Source: an uncultured Gammaproteobacteria bacterium (GTDB taxonomy: Bacteria > Pseudomonadota > Gammaproteobacteria > Arenicellales > Poriferihabitantaceae). From it: a DNA stretch of 64,000 bases. The DNA is taken from contig CAMYNW010000001.1 of assembly GCA_947259885.1 (NCBI GenBank), forward strand, positions 1 to 64,000. Reading direction: 5' to 3'. The notes beneath the pieces were generated by a model. It had not been told where the DNA came from, ran no database searches, and saw nothing but the letters and a program-made list of their open reading frames with translations. Shown piece by piece: positions 1 to 8,576 of this stretch. Positions within the stretch are counted from its first letter, which is position 1, and each line of letters begins with the position of its first letter. The position numbers and the translations under genes were made by a program.

Positions 1-1
1 C

Positions 2-3000
2 AAGGAATTAACACAAATTGTCTTAGAAAGAGGGTCCGTCGGTTCGGGCGTTGTTTTCGATAAAGTTGGAATTCCGAGCATCGGGTTCGATAATAGATTT
101 GAAAAATTATTTGATCAATATAATTCGATAAATGTTTTCCCAAACTCCAAGGGTGAAGACAAAACAATTTACGAATTGTTACAGGATGGTGTTGATTTCG
201 AGGATGCAGTAGACAAAATTGGACCGCTGGAAGATCCAGAACTAGGGCGTTGGAGGGTTGTAAACCATTTTTACGACCCGCAAAATGGTGGGAGAGCATT
301 AACACAAGACGGGTATGTACCTGGAGAGTCATCGCCGAAATGGATTCTCGAAGACCAAGGAGAAATGTTTGGTGTTACCTCTGGAATCCCTTCTGTAACC
401 GTTCTCACTAAAACTACTCCACAACTATTTTCCTACAAAGATGCTCGAAACTACTTTCATGAGTCCTTAACAGAGCCGACAAAAACGCAGCGAGACTTGA
501 ATTCCGGTTTAATGTTTCAGAGCTTGGGCCATCTTGTGCACCACATTCAGGATATGGGCCAGCCACAACATGTTCGGAATGACGATCACTTGCCATACAT
601 AGACAATGATTTTGTGGAAAAGTATGTGGACAAGAACTACAGCAAAGAAGGAGGTGATGAAGGTGGTGTTCAGACTTCGTCATTCGAATCGATTGCGGAT
701 GCAAGCCCCCAATATGCTGGCGTATCCATAAAGTTACCTCGAGCTCGCGACTATTGGGATTGGGCGGGCGATACTGGTGATCAAGGGCTTCATAGGGTTG
801 GGATGGCAGAATATGCGTCAACTAATTTTGTGACCGACGATACAAATTTTCGTTGGGGAGGCTCTTCATTCGAACCTGATCCAGAATATCCCCAACCTGA
901 ATTAGAGACGGTGCCTACTCAGTTTGAAGAATTCGCTGCAGCGGTGGCTGGTTGTCGCGCGACGTATTTCACTTCGAATGGTGTTGACCCTATTACCGGA
1001 AAACTTGCCTGGTTTAGTACCAATGTCATTGACAACTATCTCGATCCAAACGATCCCAACTCAGGTCATACACAATCCAATCCCCAAGCCAGTGCTTATT
1101 CAGTTTGGTCTGAAGAGCTATTGACGATCCCTGATTTTACTGATGATCACGGCGCTGGATTTACGGTGAACGAATGTGTGATTGATAAGAGATTGGATTT
1201 TGTCATACCCAGGATAATCGCTTTTTCAACGGGAATGATCGATTATTTTTTCCGGGGCGAAATGGAAATTTCCTCGCCCGAAGAAGGCGTTTATGCATTC
1301 AAAGACCACAAAGTAGGGGCAGGGCAATCGATCACATTAGATCCAGATGGAAAAACCCAGGTGAACGGCTCTCGATTCGGATACGACAAGATACGCCTGA
1401 AGCTAAGAAACACGACAGCTAATATTGATTTGCCAGATCATCCGCCTTTTATTGCGGGCCCTGTCTCGATTTCACAGGATATGTTTGATGGAACCCTGCA
1501 GGCTATCGTGAAATATTCTCTCAATCATTGTTACCAGGAGGATGGTAGTGGAGGCTTCGGACCCGGGGCACTGGAAAATGCCGATAGCAGTGCGCTGAAT
1601 GACGATTTTATCTCTCTGTCTACACGGTCTGCATCTGGTTGCACTGGTTCGAACTATTTCAGCAATGGTTCTGTCACAGATAGTGATGAACTAAGGTTGG
1701 ATATACGTCGAAGAAGTTTCGAACATATCTCGAAATCGTTGACTAAAACTATTGGGCCGGACGCCGAAGATGATTTTGTAAGGGTAGAGAAAAATACCCC
1801 GATGTTGATTGACTTTGATTTTTCTTCAGATCCAATTCCACTGAATGCTATCGATGTGCGGCTACAGGTGATATACCGCGGCAAATTGGGTCCGGAAGAC
1901 GAAACAGCGCTGCCTTCAGGCGCACCCACCATGGTTGAACAGGATGCCGTGGTGGTGACTACAAAAGACATATCCGAACCCAGCGACATCGTTGTCGCTA
2001 ATTTAACCGACCATATTTTAAATCTACCGGTTCGACGTTGGGTGACATTGGAGCCCGCTGCAGACGGAGACGGAAATCGACCCGATCTTTTTAACCTCAC
2101 GATTGATCAAACCTATTTGAATCCGGGTAACTACAAATACTATTTTTATGCTGATAGACCCGGAAGCGTGCCGCCACCTATCTTGAATGTAGATCTGACG
2201 GTTCCATCCAGGTATGAAATTCGAAAGGACGATGGAATTACACCATTGTCAACGGACCAAACCGTATCCGGAGAGCTCGCTCTTGAACTATTTCCAAAGG
2301 ATGCTGATAGCGACCTTGTCACTTATACGCTGGAAGACGGCACTAATCTGTTCAAAGAAAGCACTTATCAATTAAGCTTGGACACAAGCAAATTGGATGA
2401 AGGAAAACATACCATCACTGCCACATTGCGCTACCTTGGAAAATTGATATCGTTCGATACTGAATTCATTGTTCATAATAAATTGAGCAACACTGCTCCA
2501 GATCTTGCGGAAATAGCGGATGTGGACCAAGTGGTTAATGTCAACACGTTTCAGGCGATCGATATCCCTCTGACAATCATAGATTCTCAGACACCTATTC
2601 AGATCGAAGATATTACCCTTGCCAGTGATATCGAAGGATTGATCAATCCTGGTCGATTTATGGAAGTCAGACCTGATCAATCTGGTGGTTTTCTGCTGCA
2701 CTTTTTTGACAGTGTGGAGTATTCACAGCAGCCGGGAGCGTTACCCTTATTTTATGAATATAGTCATATCAAGGTTAACGTCACCGTATCGGACGGTGAG
2801 TTGGAAGATACGGAAAGCTTTGTTTTTAGAAGGGTTATGCAGGACTATACCTCCCAAGGGTACTTTCAGCCGCGCGAAATTGTCATAACCACTGATCAGG
2901 TTCAAACGATTCCGATAACATTGGCAGATATAGTAGGACCGGGTGCAGTATCGGGAGCTAGCTATGATGTTGGGAACGACATGGATTTGGCGGTGTACCA

Positions 3001-3634
3001 TGACATGGTGGCTGAACTAGGAATCGATCAATCCGGCAATGAAGGAGTTAAAACGGTTGATCAGATTAATACCCAGCTCTATACCGAGTGGAGTCTTGCG
3101 GGGGGTGAATACGATAATCTGGTGCCGACAGATTTACTTAAAAAAATGATTGACGAACAGGGGTGGGTGAATTCAATGCCAGTCGGCGTTGAGCCTGGGC
3201 ATGAATTTATTACTTCCTACGACAACTTGTCATTTACCTTCAAAGATTCTGACGCAACATCAAATCTGGTGGAAATTGACGATTTGGATATTGATCAATT
3301 CACACGTTTCAGTTTTCTTAGCGACCTGAATAATACCTTCACGTTAACGGGCGGCGCGTTGGGGTATTTTTCGTCCTGTACTTCGGTAAAACCAGAAATC
3401 CATCAATGGGATGAATCGATTGGGGCCTATATACAGCGAGGAAGTGTGCGAAAAGTTGGAAACGTCTTTACGGCCAACCGTGATTTGAATTCAATGTTAT
3501 GCCAGATACAGTTGCCCTCTTTGGGAAATCTGGGACTAGTCAATCAGGCTGATTGGACCGCCAATATAGAGACTGTATTGGATAGCAAGAACTTGACTCA
3601 AAAGCCGTTGGATCTGATTGACAGTGACTACTGA
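2..3634 (+). CDS. Large exported protein with zinc-phospholipase/P1-nuclease-like motif, 5' partial
   Basis: The frame is open to the left edge with no stop, so the gene starts outside the window; about 1,210 residues are visible. In the first 250 visible residues the segment GHLVHHIQDMGQPQHVRND, preceded by WRVVNHFYDP, resembles the histidine-rich zinc sites of the phospholipase C/P1 nuclease fold, where His and Asp bind three zinc ions. The remaining 900 residues are acidic and beta-rich, with cadherin- or Ig-like stretches (for example TAPDLAEIADVDQVVNVN), and look like surface or secreted architecture. No transmembrane anchor or sorting signal is visible at the C-terminus, which ends GNLGLVNQADWTANIETVLDSK and a short tail. 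I do not recognise the family as a whole; hydrolase activity is inferred from the motif only. It ends about 290 bp before the 3' end of ssrA, a common island integration site. Confidence 0.75.
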   Translation, partial: KELTQIVLERGSVGSGVVFDKVGIPSIGFDNRFEKLFDQYNSINVFPNSKGEDKTIYELLQDGVDFEDAVDKIGPLEDPELGRWRVVNHFYDPQNGGRALTQDGYVPGESSPKWILEDQGEMFGVTSGIPSVTVLTKTTPQLFSYKDARNYFHESLTEPTKTQRDLNSGLMFQSLGHLVHHIQDMGQPQHVRNDDHLPYIDNDFVEKYVDKNYSKEGGDEGGVQTSSFESIADASPQYAGVSIKLPRARDYWDWAGDTGDQGLHRVGMAEYASTNFVTDDTNFRWGGSSFEPDPEYPQPELETVPTQFEEFAAAVAGCRATYFTSNGVDPITGKLAWFSTNVIDNYLDPNDPNSGHTQSNPQASAYSVWSEELLTIPDFTDDHGAGFTVNECVIDKRLDFVIPRIIAFSTGMIDYFFRGEMEISSPEEGVYAFKDHKVGAGQSITLDPDGKTQVNGSRFGYDKIRLKLRNTTANIDLPDHPPFIAGPVSISQDMFDGTLQAIVKYSLNHCYQEDGSGGFGPGALENADSSALNDDFISLSTRSASGCTGSNYFSNGSVTDSDELRLDIRRRSFEHISKSLTKTIGPDAEDDFVRVEKNTPMLIDFDFSSDPIPLNAIDVRLQVIYRGKLGPEDETALPSGAPTMVEQDAVVVTTKDISEPSDIVVANLTDHILNLPVRRWVTLEPAADGDGNRPDLFNLTIDQTYLNPGNYKYYFYADRPGSVPPPILNVDLTVPSRYEIRKDDGITPLSTDQTVSGELALELFPKDADSDLVTYTLEDGTNLFKESTYQLSLDTSKLDEGKHTITATLRYLGKLISFDTEFIVHNKLSNTAPDLAEIADVDQVVNVNTFQAIDIPLTIIDSQTPIQIEDITLASDIEGLINPGRFMEVRPDQSGGFLLHFFDSVEYSQQPGALPLFYEYSHIKVNVTVSDGELEDTESFVFRRVMQDYTSQGYFQPREIVITTDQVQTIPITLADIVGPGAVSGASYDVGNDMDLAVYHDMVAELGIDQSGNEGVKTVDQINTQLYTEWSLAGGEYDNLVPTDLLKKMIDEQGWVNSMPVGVEPGHEFITSYDNLSFTFKDSDATSNLVEIDDLDIDQFTRFSFLSDLNNTFTLTGGALGYFSSCTSVKPEIHQWDESIGAYIQRGSVRKVGNVFTANRDLNSMLCQIQLPSLGNLGLVNQADWTANIETVLDSKNLTQKPLDLIDSDY

Positions 3635-3883
3635 GGTAGTTCTGATTAAAGTAAAGTTTCTCTGATAATTTTTGCAATCCTACTGATATCCTATTTCAGC
3701 TGGATTTCGATCTGCTCCACCTTCTCCGCATTCGGCTACGCGGGGTCCTTTGGATCTAATTGAGAACAGTCAGGGGCTTGATATTTGAGCAATGACTTCG
3801 GAAAACCGCACAAATAGGTTAATTAGGATAAGGAGTTAGGACTTGCATTTTTGGTCGTTTAAATTGACGGTCGCTCATGACAT
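3635..3883. other. Intergenic region between the large exported protein and ssrA
   Basis: No credible coding frame is visible. A weak GC-rich inverted repeat (CCGC...GCGG) lies near 3726-3744. I looked for a copy of the ssrA 3' end that would mark an island attachment site and did not find one here. Confidence 0.4.
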
Positions 3884-3910
3884 AAAAAAAGCCGCCTATT
3901 CGGGCGGCTT
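3884..3910 (-). terminator. Rho-independent terminator of ssrA
   Basis: Read on the minus strand, AAGCCGCC-loop-GGCGGCTT is followed by a run of seven T (plus-strand A run 3884-3890). It lies about 10 nt beyond the tmRNA 3' end, as expected for the ssrA transcript. Confidence 0.85.
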
Positions 3911-3920
3911 TCTGGGTGTT

Positions 3921-4277
3921 TGGTGGAGGTGGCGGGAATTGAACCCGCGTCCGCTGATCCTACACACACCGGCAGCTACATGCTTAGTCTGCGCTTTAAG
4001 TTAACCGTTCAGCCAGTAGGCAGACAAACTTACTGTTCGGCGAGTCCGCTTACCTTTAGCAGCCGACTAACAGACACAGCCGGCGAGCGATCCTGTCTAA
4101 GATGACCTTTCAAGCCCAAGCCGACAGGAGAGCAGGGTGAAAGGACCAGCGGGATTAAGCCGCTAGTGAGTAGTTGTCGTCGTTGGCAACTATAGTTTTG
4201 CAGCTGGTTTTACGAGGAACTCTGCACCTCGGCATGCTCCGATGGCTTCGCGACCGACGTCGAAGCCAGTCACCCCC
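3921..4277 (-). ncRNA. ssrA: Transfer-messenger RNA (tmRNA)
   Basis: The minus strand starts GGGGGUGACUGGCUUCGACG and ends with a T-arm (GGUUCAAUUCC) and CCACCUCCACCA. The 5' GGGGGU pairs with 3' ACCUCC through one G-U pair, making the alanine-type acceptor stem. The tag reading frame lies at 4155-4187 and encodes ANDDNYSLAA followed by UAA; the usual gammaproteobacterial tag is ANDENYALAA, so the proteolysis signal LAA is kept with two conservative changes. tmRNA rescues stalled ribosomes together with SmpB, whose gene lies 120 bp upstream on the same strand. Length 357 nt is normal for a one-piece tmRNA. A TATAAT -10-like element at 4289-4294 lies just upstream of the mature 5' end, consistent with a short precursor leader removed by RNase P. 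Confidence 0.96.
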
Positions 4278-4288
4278 ATGGAAGTTAC

Positions 4289-4294
4289 ATTATA
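4289..4294 (-). promoter_or_regulatory. Possible -10 element of ssrA
   Basis: The minus strand reads TATAAT 11 nt before the mature tmRNA 5' end. No convincing -35 is present 17 nt upstream; a second TATAAT is at 4321-4326. Either could drive ssrA independently of smpB. Confidence 0.35.
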
Positions 4295-4397
4295 TCTTTA
4301 TATGGTGGTGTTTTGGGTAAATTATAGGGGCCGGAAGGGGACCTGAATCCGTCATGATAAACCTGATTTGGTATCAGGACGATATAACACTGAGCGC

Positions 4398-4865
4398 TTA
4401 CATTTTTAACAATCGCTGTTTATCGCGGTCCCATTCCCTTTGTTTTATAGCCTGACGTTTGTCGTGTTGCTTCTTTCCTTTAGCCAGGGCGATTTTGAGT
4501 TTTGCGCGCCCTTTTGACCAATACATGGACAGCGGTACCAGGGTATAACCCTCACGATCGACGGCGCCAATCAATTTGTTGATCTCTTTACGATGCAATA
4601 AAAGCTTACGACTGCGGGTAGGAGTGGGGTGGATATGTGTGGAAGCCTGCTTGAGTGGAGAGACATGGGCACCGACCAGAAAAATTTCACCGTTCTGCAC
4701 AATGACATAACTCTCTTTCAGCTGTAAGCGACCGTCCCTGAGGCTCTTGACCTCCCAGCCTTCGAGTGCGATACCGGCTTCGAACTGCTCTTCAATGAAG
4801 TAGTCGAAGGTCGCCTTGCGGTTGACCGCAATGGTGTTGGAGTCCTGTTTTTTTGCCTTGGCCAT
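4398..4865 (-). CDS. smpB: SsrA-binding protein SmpB
   Basis: The 155-residue protein carries the SmpB hallmarks: [38 protein letters not shown] near the N-terminus, the central [19 protein letters not shown] segment, and a basic C-terminal tail ([23 protein letters not shown]) that reaches into the ribosomal mRNA channel. SmpB binds the tRNA-like domain of tmRNA and delivers it with EF-Tu to stalled ribosomes. Length matches the family (about 155-160). The gene is transcribed towards ssrA and diverges from ratA, an arrangement widely conserved in gammaproteobacteria. Confidence 0.98.
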   Translation of the reverse strand: MAKAKKQDSNTIAVNRKATFDYFIEEQFEAGIALEGWEVKSLRDGRLQLKESYVIVQNGEIFLVGAHVSPLKQASTHIHPTPTRSRKLLLHRKEINKLIGAVDREGYTLVPLSMYWSKGRAKLKIALAKGKKQHDKRQAIKQREWDRDKQRLLKM

Positions 4866-4946
4866 GAGCGTGGTTTGCCACGGTGATTGCAGACCCTGAA
4901 GTATAATCGACGCAGTAATCTATATGGTGATGTGGGAATCTCCCCA

Positions 4947-5390
4947 ATGTACAAAGTAGAACGTTCAGCGCTCGTGATGCATTCCGCGGCCCAGATGTAT
5001 GAGCTGGTGAATGATGTGGATCGTTATCAGGAATTCCTGCCTTGGTGCGGCGGATCAAGAGTGCTTGATCAAGACCAGTATGCGTATACGGCTTCCGTGG
5101 ATATCGCCTTCAAAGGTGTGAGTAAAACATTCACCACGCGCAATCGGGTAATACCTGATCAACGTACTGATTTGACCCTGATAGATGGACCATTTAGCGA
5201 TTTGTCCGGATTCTGGGCGTTCAAGGAGATTTCGCCGGAGGCATCGAGAATCTCCCTCGAACTGAATTTTGGTTTCTCGAGCAAAGTGGTGGAGGCCGTG
5301 CTTGGACCGGTTTTTCGGATAATTGCCGATTCCATGGTGGACTCGTTCAGAAAACGTGCAGACCAGGTATATTCAAAACAAGGCGCATGA
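4947..5390 (+). CDS. ratA: RatA, Coq10/START-family ubiquinone-binding or ribosome-association protein
   Basis: The start at 4947 (MYKVERSALVMHS) is chosen because family members begin this way; the 20 residues that an upstream start would add look unrelated to the family. The 147-residue product shows the polyketide-cyclase/START pattern: AAQMYELVNDVDRYQEFLPWCGGSRV, FKGVSKTFTTRN, and GPFSDLSGFWAFKEI. E. coli RatA (YfjG) was described as a toxin blocking 70S assembly, while homologues such as Coq10 bind ubiquinone and assist respiration, so the true role is debated. It overlaps ratB by four bases (ATGA), implying translational coupling, and diverges from smpB. Confidence 0.93.
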   Translation: MYKVERSALVMHSAAQMYELVNDVDRYQEFLPWCGGSRVLDQDQYAYTASVDIAFKGVSKTFTTRNRVIPDQRTDLTLIDGPFSDLSGFWAFKEISPEASRISLELNFGFSSKVVEAVLGPVFRIIADSMVDSFRKRADQVYSKQGA

Positions 5391-5683
5391 GTATTTCAAT
5401 TGAGGTCGTGTACGCATTGCCGGAGGAGCAGAAGGTGATCGATCTGGAATGCGAGTCTCCAGTTACTATCGAGCAGGCTATTCGCCAATCCGGCATCCTC
5501 GAGGCGTTTCCGGAAATTCAACTAGAGGACGATATGGTCGGTGTGTTTGGTTATGGGCGTCCTCTTGATCACCTGCTTGAGCACCAAGATCGGGTGGAGA
5601 TTTATCGGCCTCTTTACCTCAGTCCGACAGAAGCGCGCAAAATGCGAGCCGCATCCCGAAAAAGGCGACAAAAAAGGGGATAA
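5387..5683 (+). CDS. ratB: RatB / RnfH-family ubiquitin-like protein
   Basis: This 98-residue protein of the UPF0125/RnfH family has a beta-grasp fold predicted from sequence: ISIEVVYALPEEQKVIDLECESPVTIEQAIRQSGIL, then VGVFGYGRPLDHLLEHQDRVEIYRPL. The last two motifs are nearly invariant in the family. A basic tail (ARKMRAASRKRRQKRG) ends the protein. It overlaps ratA by ATGA and is almost certainly co-transcribed with it. The molecular role is not settled; the name comes from the ratAB operon. Confidence 0.93.
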   Translation: MSISIEVVYALPEEQKVIDLECESPVTIEQAIRQSGILEAFPEIQLEDDMVGVFGYGRPLDHLLEHQDRVEIYRPLYLSPTEARKMRAASRKRRQKRG

Positions 5684-5782
5684 ACCAAATTAAGGGATAG
5701 TCGGTTAACACATTGAAAAATATAGAAATATCTTAATCAGAAAATAACTAAAAAAAGGCAGTCAATACTATTCGGATCGCGT

Positions 5783-5811
5783 TTGCATTGACACCTTCGT
5801 TTTGGTATAAA
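5783..5811 (+). promoter_or_regulatory. Candidate sigma-70 promoter of dksA
   Basis: TTGCAT and TATAAA are separated by 17 nt, followed by a GC-rich discriminator (GCGGCGCC). A GC-rich discriminator is typical of stringently controlled promoters, and DksA is known to regulate its own promoter in E. coli. The leader to the dksA ATG would be about 85 nt. The rest of the 5684-5901 gap shows nothing further. Confidence 0.45.
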
Positions 5812-5901
5812 GCGGCGCCTGATTTTTTATCGGCTTGCGTAATTTAGGGCTTGCGCAACTCAGGACCTCGTTCAAGCGTATTAGAGAAACCAAACATCAA
5901 T

Positions 5902-6336
5902 ATGGCAACCAGAAAGAAACCTGATCTGTTAATTCACGGCGTAGCACCATACAAACCAAAAAAGAACGAAGAATACATGGGGCCGGCACAAGTAGAGCAT
6001 TTTCGTCAGATCCTCGGAGGATGGCAGGCCGAGCTTAAAGATGAGACCGATCGAACGATGCATCACATGCAGGATGAAACCGCGAACCACCCGGATCCCA
6101 CAGATCGGGCCAGCCAGGAAACTGATATGGCACTCGAACTTCGGGGCCGTGACCGTGATCGAAAGCTGCTGAAAAAAATCGAAAACACAATTACTCATCT
6201 GAAATCTGGAGATTTCGGTTTTTGTGAAAGCTGTGGTGTAGAAATCGGCCTCAAGCGCATGGAGGCCCGGCCTACCGCGACACTGTGCATCGACTGCAAA
6301 ACCATAGACGAAATTCGCGAAAAGCAGCTTTCCTGA
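5902..6336 (+). CDS. dksA: RNA polymerase-binding transcription factor DksA
   Basis: The start at 5902 (MATRKKPDLL) gives 144 residues, close to the 151 of E. coli DksA; an upstream in-frame start at 5851 adds a non-homologous leader. The coiled-coil tip motif D65-P-T-D68-R-A70 matches the E. coli D71/D74/A76 motif that acts in the RNA polymerase secondary channel with ppGpp. Four cysteines (C108, C111, C129, C132) form the zinc finger CESC...CIDC. The protein should therefore be the canonical zinc-bound form and not a cysteine-poor DksA2 paralogue. It is convergent with aceK, 23 bp from its end. Confidence 0.97.
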   Translation: MATRKKPDLLIHGVAPYKPKKNEEYMGPAQVEHFRQILGGWQAELKDETDRTMHHMQDETANHPDPTDRASQETDMALELRGRDRDRKLLKKIENTITHLKSGDFGFCESCGVEIGLKRMEARPTATLCIDCKTIDEIREKQLS

Positions 6337-6359
6337 GCGATTGAGATTTTTCTGCGGGC

Positions 6360-8114
6360 TTACTGATAGAGTTCGGGATAGCGACGTATAAAACGTCGAT
6401 TAGTGGCGTAGGGAAACACATCATGGCGTTTGTGCTCCTGAATGTCTTTTTGCACCTGCTTCCAGTAGCACGGATCCAGTAATTCAGGGTGGTGCTCGAG
6501 AAATTTCTCCCGCACTTTCGGGTGGTTGATGACAAAATGCTCGAACTGCTCTGGGAAAAAATCATCCTCCCCCACATGGAACCAGGGTTCGCTGGATAGT
6601 TCCTGCTCTTCAGTCTGCGCTTTTGGAATAGCGCGGATCCTAATCTCGTTCATATGACAGATCTCGTCGTAGTCGTAAAACACAACTCTTCCATGGCGCG
6701 TCACACCAAAGTTTTTAAGGAGCATATCCCCCGGAAATATATTGGCGGCAATCATTTCTCGAATGGCGTTGCCGTAACTGATCACTGACGCTTCCAGGAG
6801 CTCCTCATTGGCATGGTCGAGGTAAATGTTGAACGGCACCATGCGTCGTTCGATATACAGATGGCGGATGATCAACTGGCGGTCATCGATGACCAGGCTG
6901 GAGGCGATGGATTGCTTAAGCTCTGTCAGCAACTCGTCAGAAAAACGGTGCAACGGAAACGCAACGTGAGAAAACTCCAGAGTATCTGCCATCCGCCCGA
7001 CCCGGTCATGCATTTTGACCATCTGGTACTTTTCCTTGACGGTTTGACGATCTACATCTTTAGGTGGGGCAAAATGGTCTTTGATCACCTTAAACACATA
7101 AGGGAACGAGGGCAGGGTGAACACACTCATCACCATTCCCTTGATTCCCGGTGCGATGATCAGCTTGTCATTGGAGTGTTCGAGGTGATGCAGGAACTCA
7201 CGATAAAACAAGGTTTTACCCTGCTTTTGAAAACCAATACATGTATAAAGATCTGCGTTCGATTTGGTCGGCAGTATAGATTTCAGGAAACTGACCAGGC
7301 CCGACGGAACATCGGTATTGACCATGAAGTAAGCGCGGGTAAAGCTGAATATCAGCGCCAGATCGTTGATGTCGGTCACCACGGTATCGACATAAAGTTC
7401 CAGATCGTCGCTGATCAATATTGGTATTACGAAGGGCAGCGCTTCAAGCCCCACAAAAGCCCGGCCAACGATGTAGGCGGCCTTATTACGAAAGAACAGC
7501 GAGGAGACAACATGCAGCTGTCGATAGGGTGCGGGACGCAATGAAGAGGTCAGGACAGATTCCATGTTCTGCGCCGACAGGCGCACATCCCGTGCGATGT
7601 CCTGCCAGGGCCGCTCCAGGCCGAAGCTGAGGAGCATCTGGCGTAAACAGGATTCGAGGCCTTCGTTATCAGGATAAAAACTGGCATATACCGGATGATC
7701 CAGGTCGAGGAATTCCACAGCTGTACCCGGCTTAACGAAGATGTAATCGTTGTTATAGTAACTACTATCAAACAGCCTGCAAAATACTGAATTATAGAAA
7801 CTTTCAGCGAGCTCTGGTTGAATGTGGTCGTACAACAACCAGAGATACCATCGTTTGACATCCTGCCAAAGGACCTGGTCAAACTCCTCTAGTTCGAAGT
7901 TTTCCTTTAAGGTTTCAAGAGACTCGGTGACCCGCAAATCATAGTAATAAATCCTTTCTTTTCTCGCGGAGGATTCGCCTTCCCAATCAGCCTGCTCGAA
8001 GCGTGTTTTCGCAGCTTGGGTGATTTCTCGAAACAGCGTGAAGTGTCGATTGAATCCTTTTAGGATGGCCTCGGCAATTTTGCCGCCAAGTCCAGCATTA
8101 TTATTGACGCGCAT
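6360..8114 (-). CDS. aceK: Isocitrate dehydrogenase kinase/phosphatase
   Basis: The 584-residue protein matches AceK in length (E. coli 578) and motifs: the N-terminal helical regulatory region (AEAILKGFNRHFTLFREITQAAKTRFEQADWEG), PGIKGMVMSVFTLPSFPYVFKVIKD in the kinase ATP site, and GVTRHGRVVFYDYDEICHM near the C-terminus. AceK reversibly phosphorylates isocitrate dehydrogenase, diverting carbon to the glyoxylate bypass. No aceA or aceB is in the window, so it is detached from the classical aceBAK operon. It follows dtd by 12 bp and is probably the last gene of a three-gene operon with dtd and the upstream membrane fusion protein. Confidence 0.97.
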   Translation of the reverse strand: MRVNNNAGLGGKIAEAILKGFNRHFTLFREITQAAKTRFEQADWEGESSARKERIYYYDLRVTESLETLKENFELEEFDQVLWQDVKRWYLWLLYDHIQPELAESFYNSVFCRLFDSSYYNNDYIFVKPGTAVEFLDLDHPVYASFYPDNEGLESCLRQMLLSFGLERPWQDIARDVRLSAQNMESVLTSSLRPAPYRQLHVVSSLFFRNKAAYIVGRAFVGLEALPFVIPILISDDLELYVDTVVTDINDLALIFSFTRAYFMVNTDVPSGLVSFLKSILPTKSNADLYTCIGFQKQGKTLFYREFLHHLEHSNDKLIIAPGIKGMVMSVFTLPSFPYVFKVIKDHFAPPKDVDRQTVKEKYQMVKMHDRVGRMADTLEFSHVAFPLHRFSDELLTELKQSIASSLVIDDRQLIIRHLYIERRMVPFNIYLDHANEELLEASVISYGNAIREMIAANIFPGDMLLKNFGVTRHGRVVFYDYDEICHMNEIRIRAIPKAQTEEQELSSEPWFHVGEDDFFPEQFEHFVINHPKVREKFLEHHPELLDPCYWKQVQKDIQEHKRHDVFPYATNRRFIRRYPELYQ

Positions 8115-8126
8115 AGTGGTTACAAA

Positions 8127-8576
8127 TTAAAACTCGAACATCAGGGTCAAAGGGCCGTCATTCACCAGCGAGACCTGCATATCTGCACCAAACACCCCGG
8201 TGGCGACTTCTTTGCCCAGGTTCCGGGCGAGCGTGCTATGAAAATGGTCAAAGGCCCGTGAAGCGAAGTCAGGTTCCAGCGCATCAGTGAAGTCAGGACG
8301 ACGGCCTTTAAGGCTCTTGCCGTAAAGTGTGAACTGCGGTACTGCCAGCACTCCGCCCCCGATATCTATCACCGAATAATCTAATTTGTTCTCAGGATTG
8401 GAAAAAACACGCAGATTCAGCAGTTTATTGCTCGCTTTCTGGATTTTATGATCAACATCGCTGCGATCAGCTTCTCCGAAGCCGGCAAAAAGCAGCAGTC
8501 CGCGATCGATCTGACCCACCATTTGCGCGTTTACTTCCACACTGGCACTGGACACTCTCTGCAACAGCACTTTCAT
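8127..8576 (-). CDS. dtd: D-aminoacyl-tRNA deacylase
   Basis: The 149-residue protein starts MKVLLQRVSSASVEV and carries the Gly-cisPro motif NDG141-P142-LT, both diagnostic of DTD. The enzyme hydrolyses D-aminoacyl-tRNA and glycyl-tRNA(Ala), keeping D-amino acids out of protein. The usual SQFTLYAD motif reads P80-QFTLYGKSLKGRRPDF, so the conserved Ser is replaced by Pro; the KGRRP part is intact. The start codon overlaps the stop of the upstream gene as ATGA, so translation is probably coupled. aceK follows 12 bp downstream. Confidence 0.96.
   Translation of the reverse strand: MKVLLQRVSSASVEVNAQMVGQIDRGLLLFAGFGEADRSDVDHKIQKASNKLLNLRVFSNPENKLDYSVIDIGGGVLAVPQFTLYGKSLKGRRPDFTDALEPDFASRAFDHFHSTLARNLGKEVATGVFGADMQVSLVNDGPLTLMFEF

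Noticed and set aside
3635..3920. Possible attachment-site duplication of the ssrA 3' end
   Set aside because: No second copy of the terminal ssrA sequence and no integrase gene are visible in the window.
3920..4105. Plus-strand ORF beginning MVEVAGIEPAS
   Set aside because: It is the antisense of the tmRNA 3' half, a well-known spurious ORF in genome annotations.
6813..7544. 243-codon plus-strand ORF
   Set aside because: It lies entirely antisense to aceK, which has strong family motifs; no protein character of its own.
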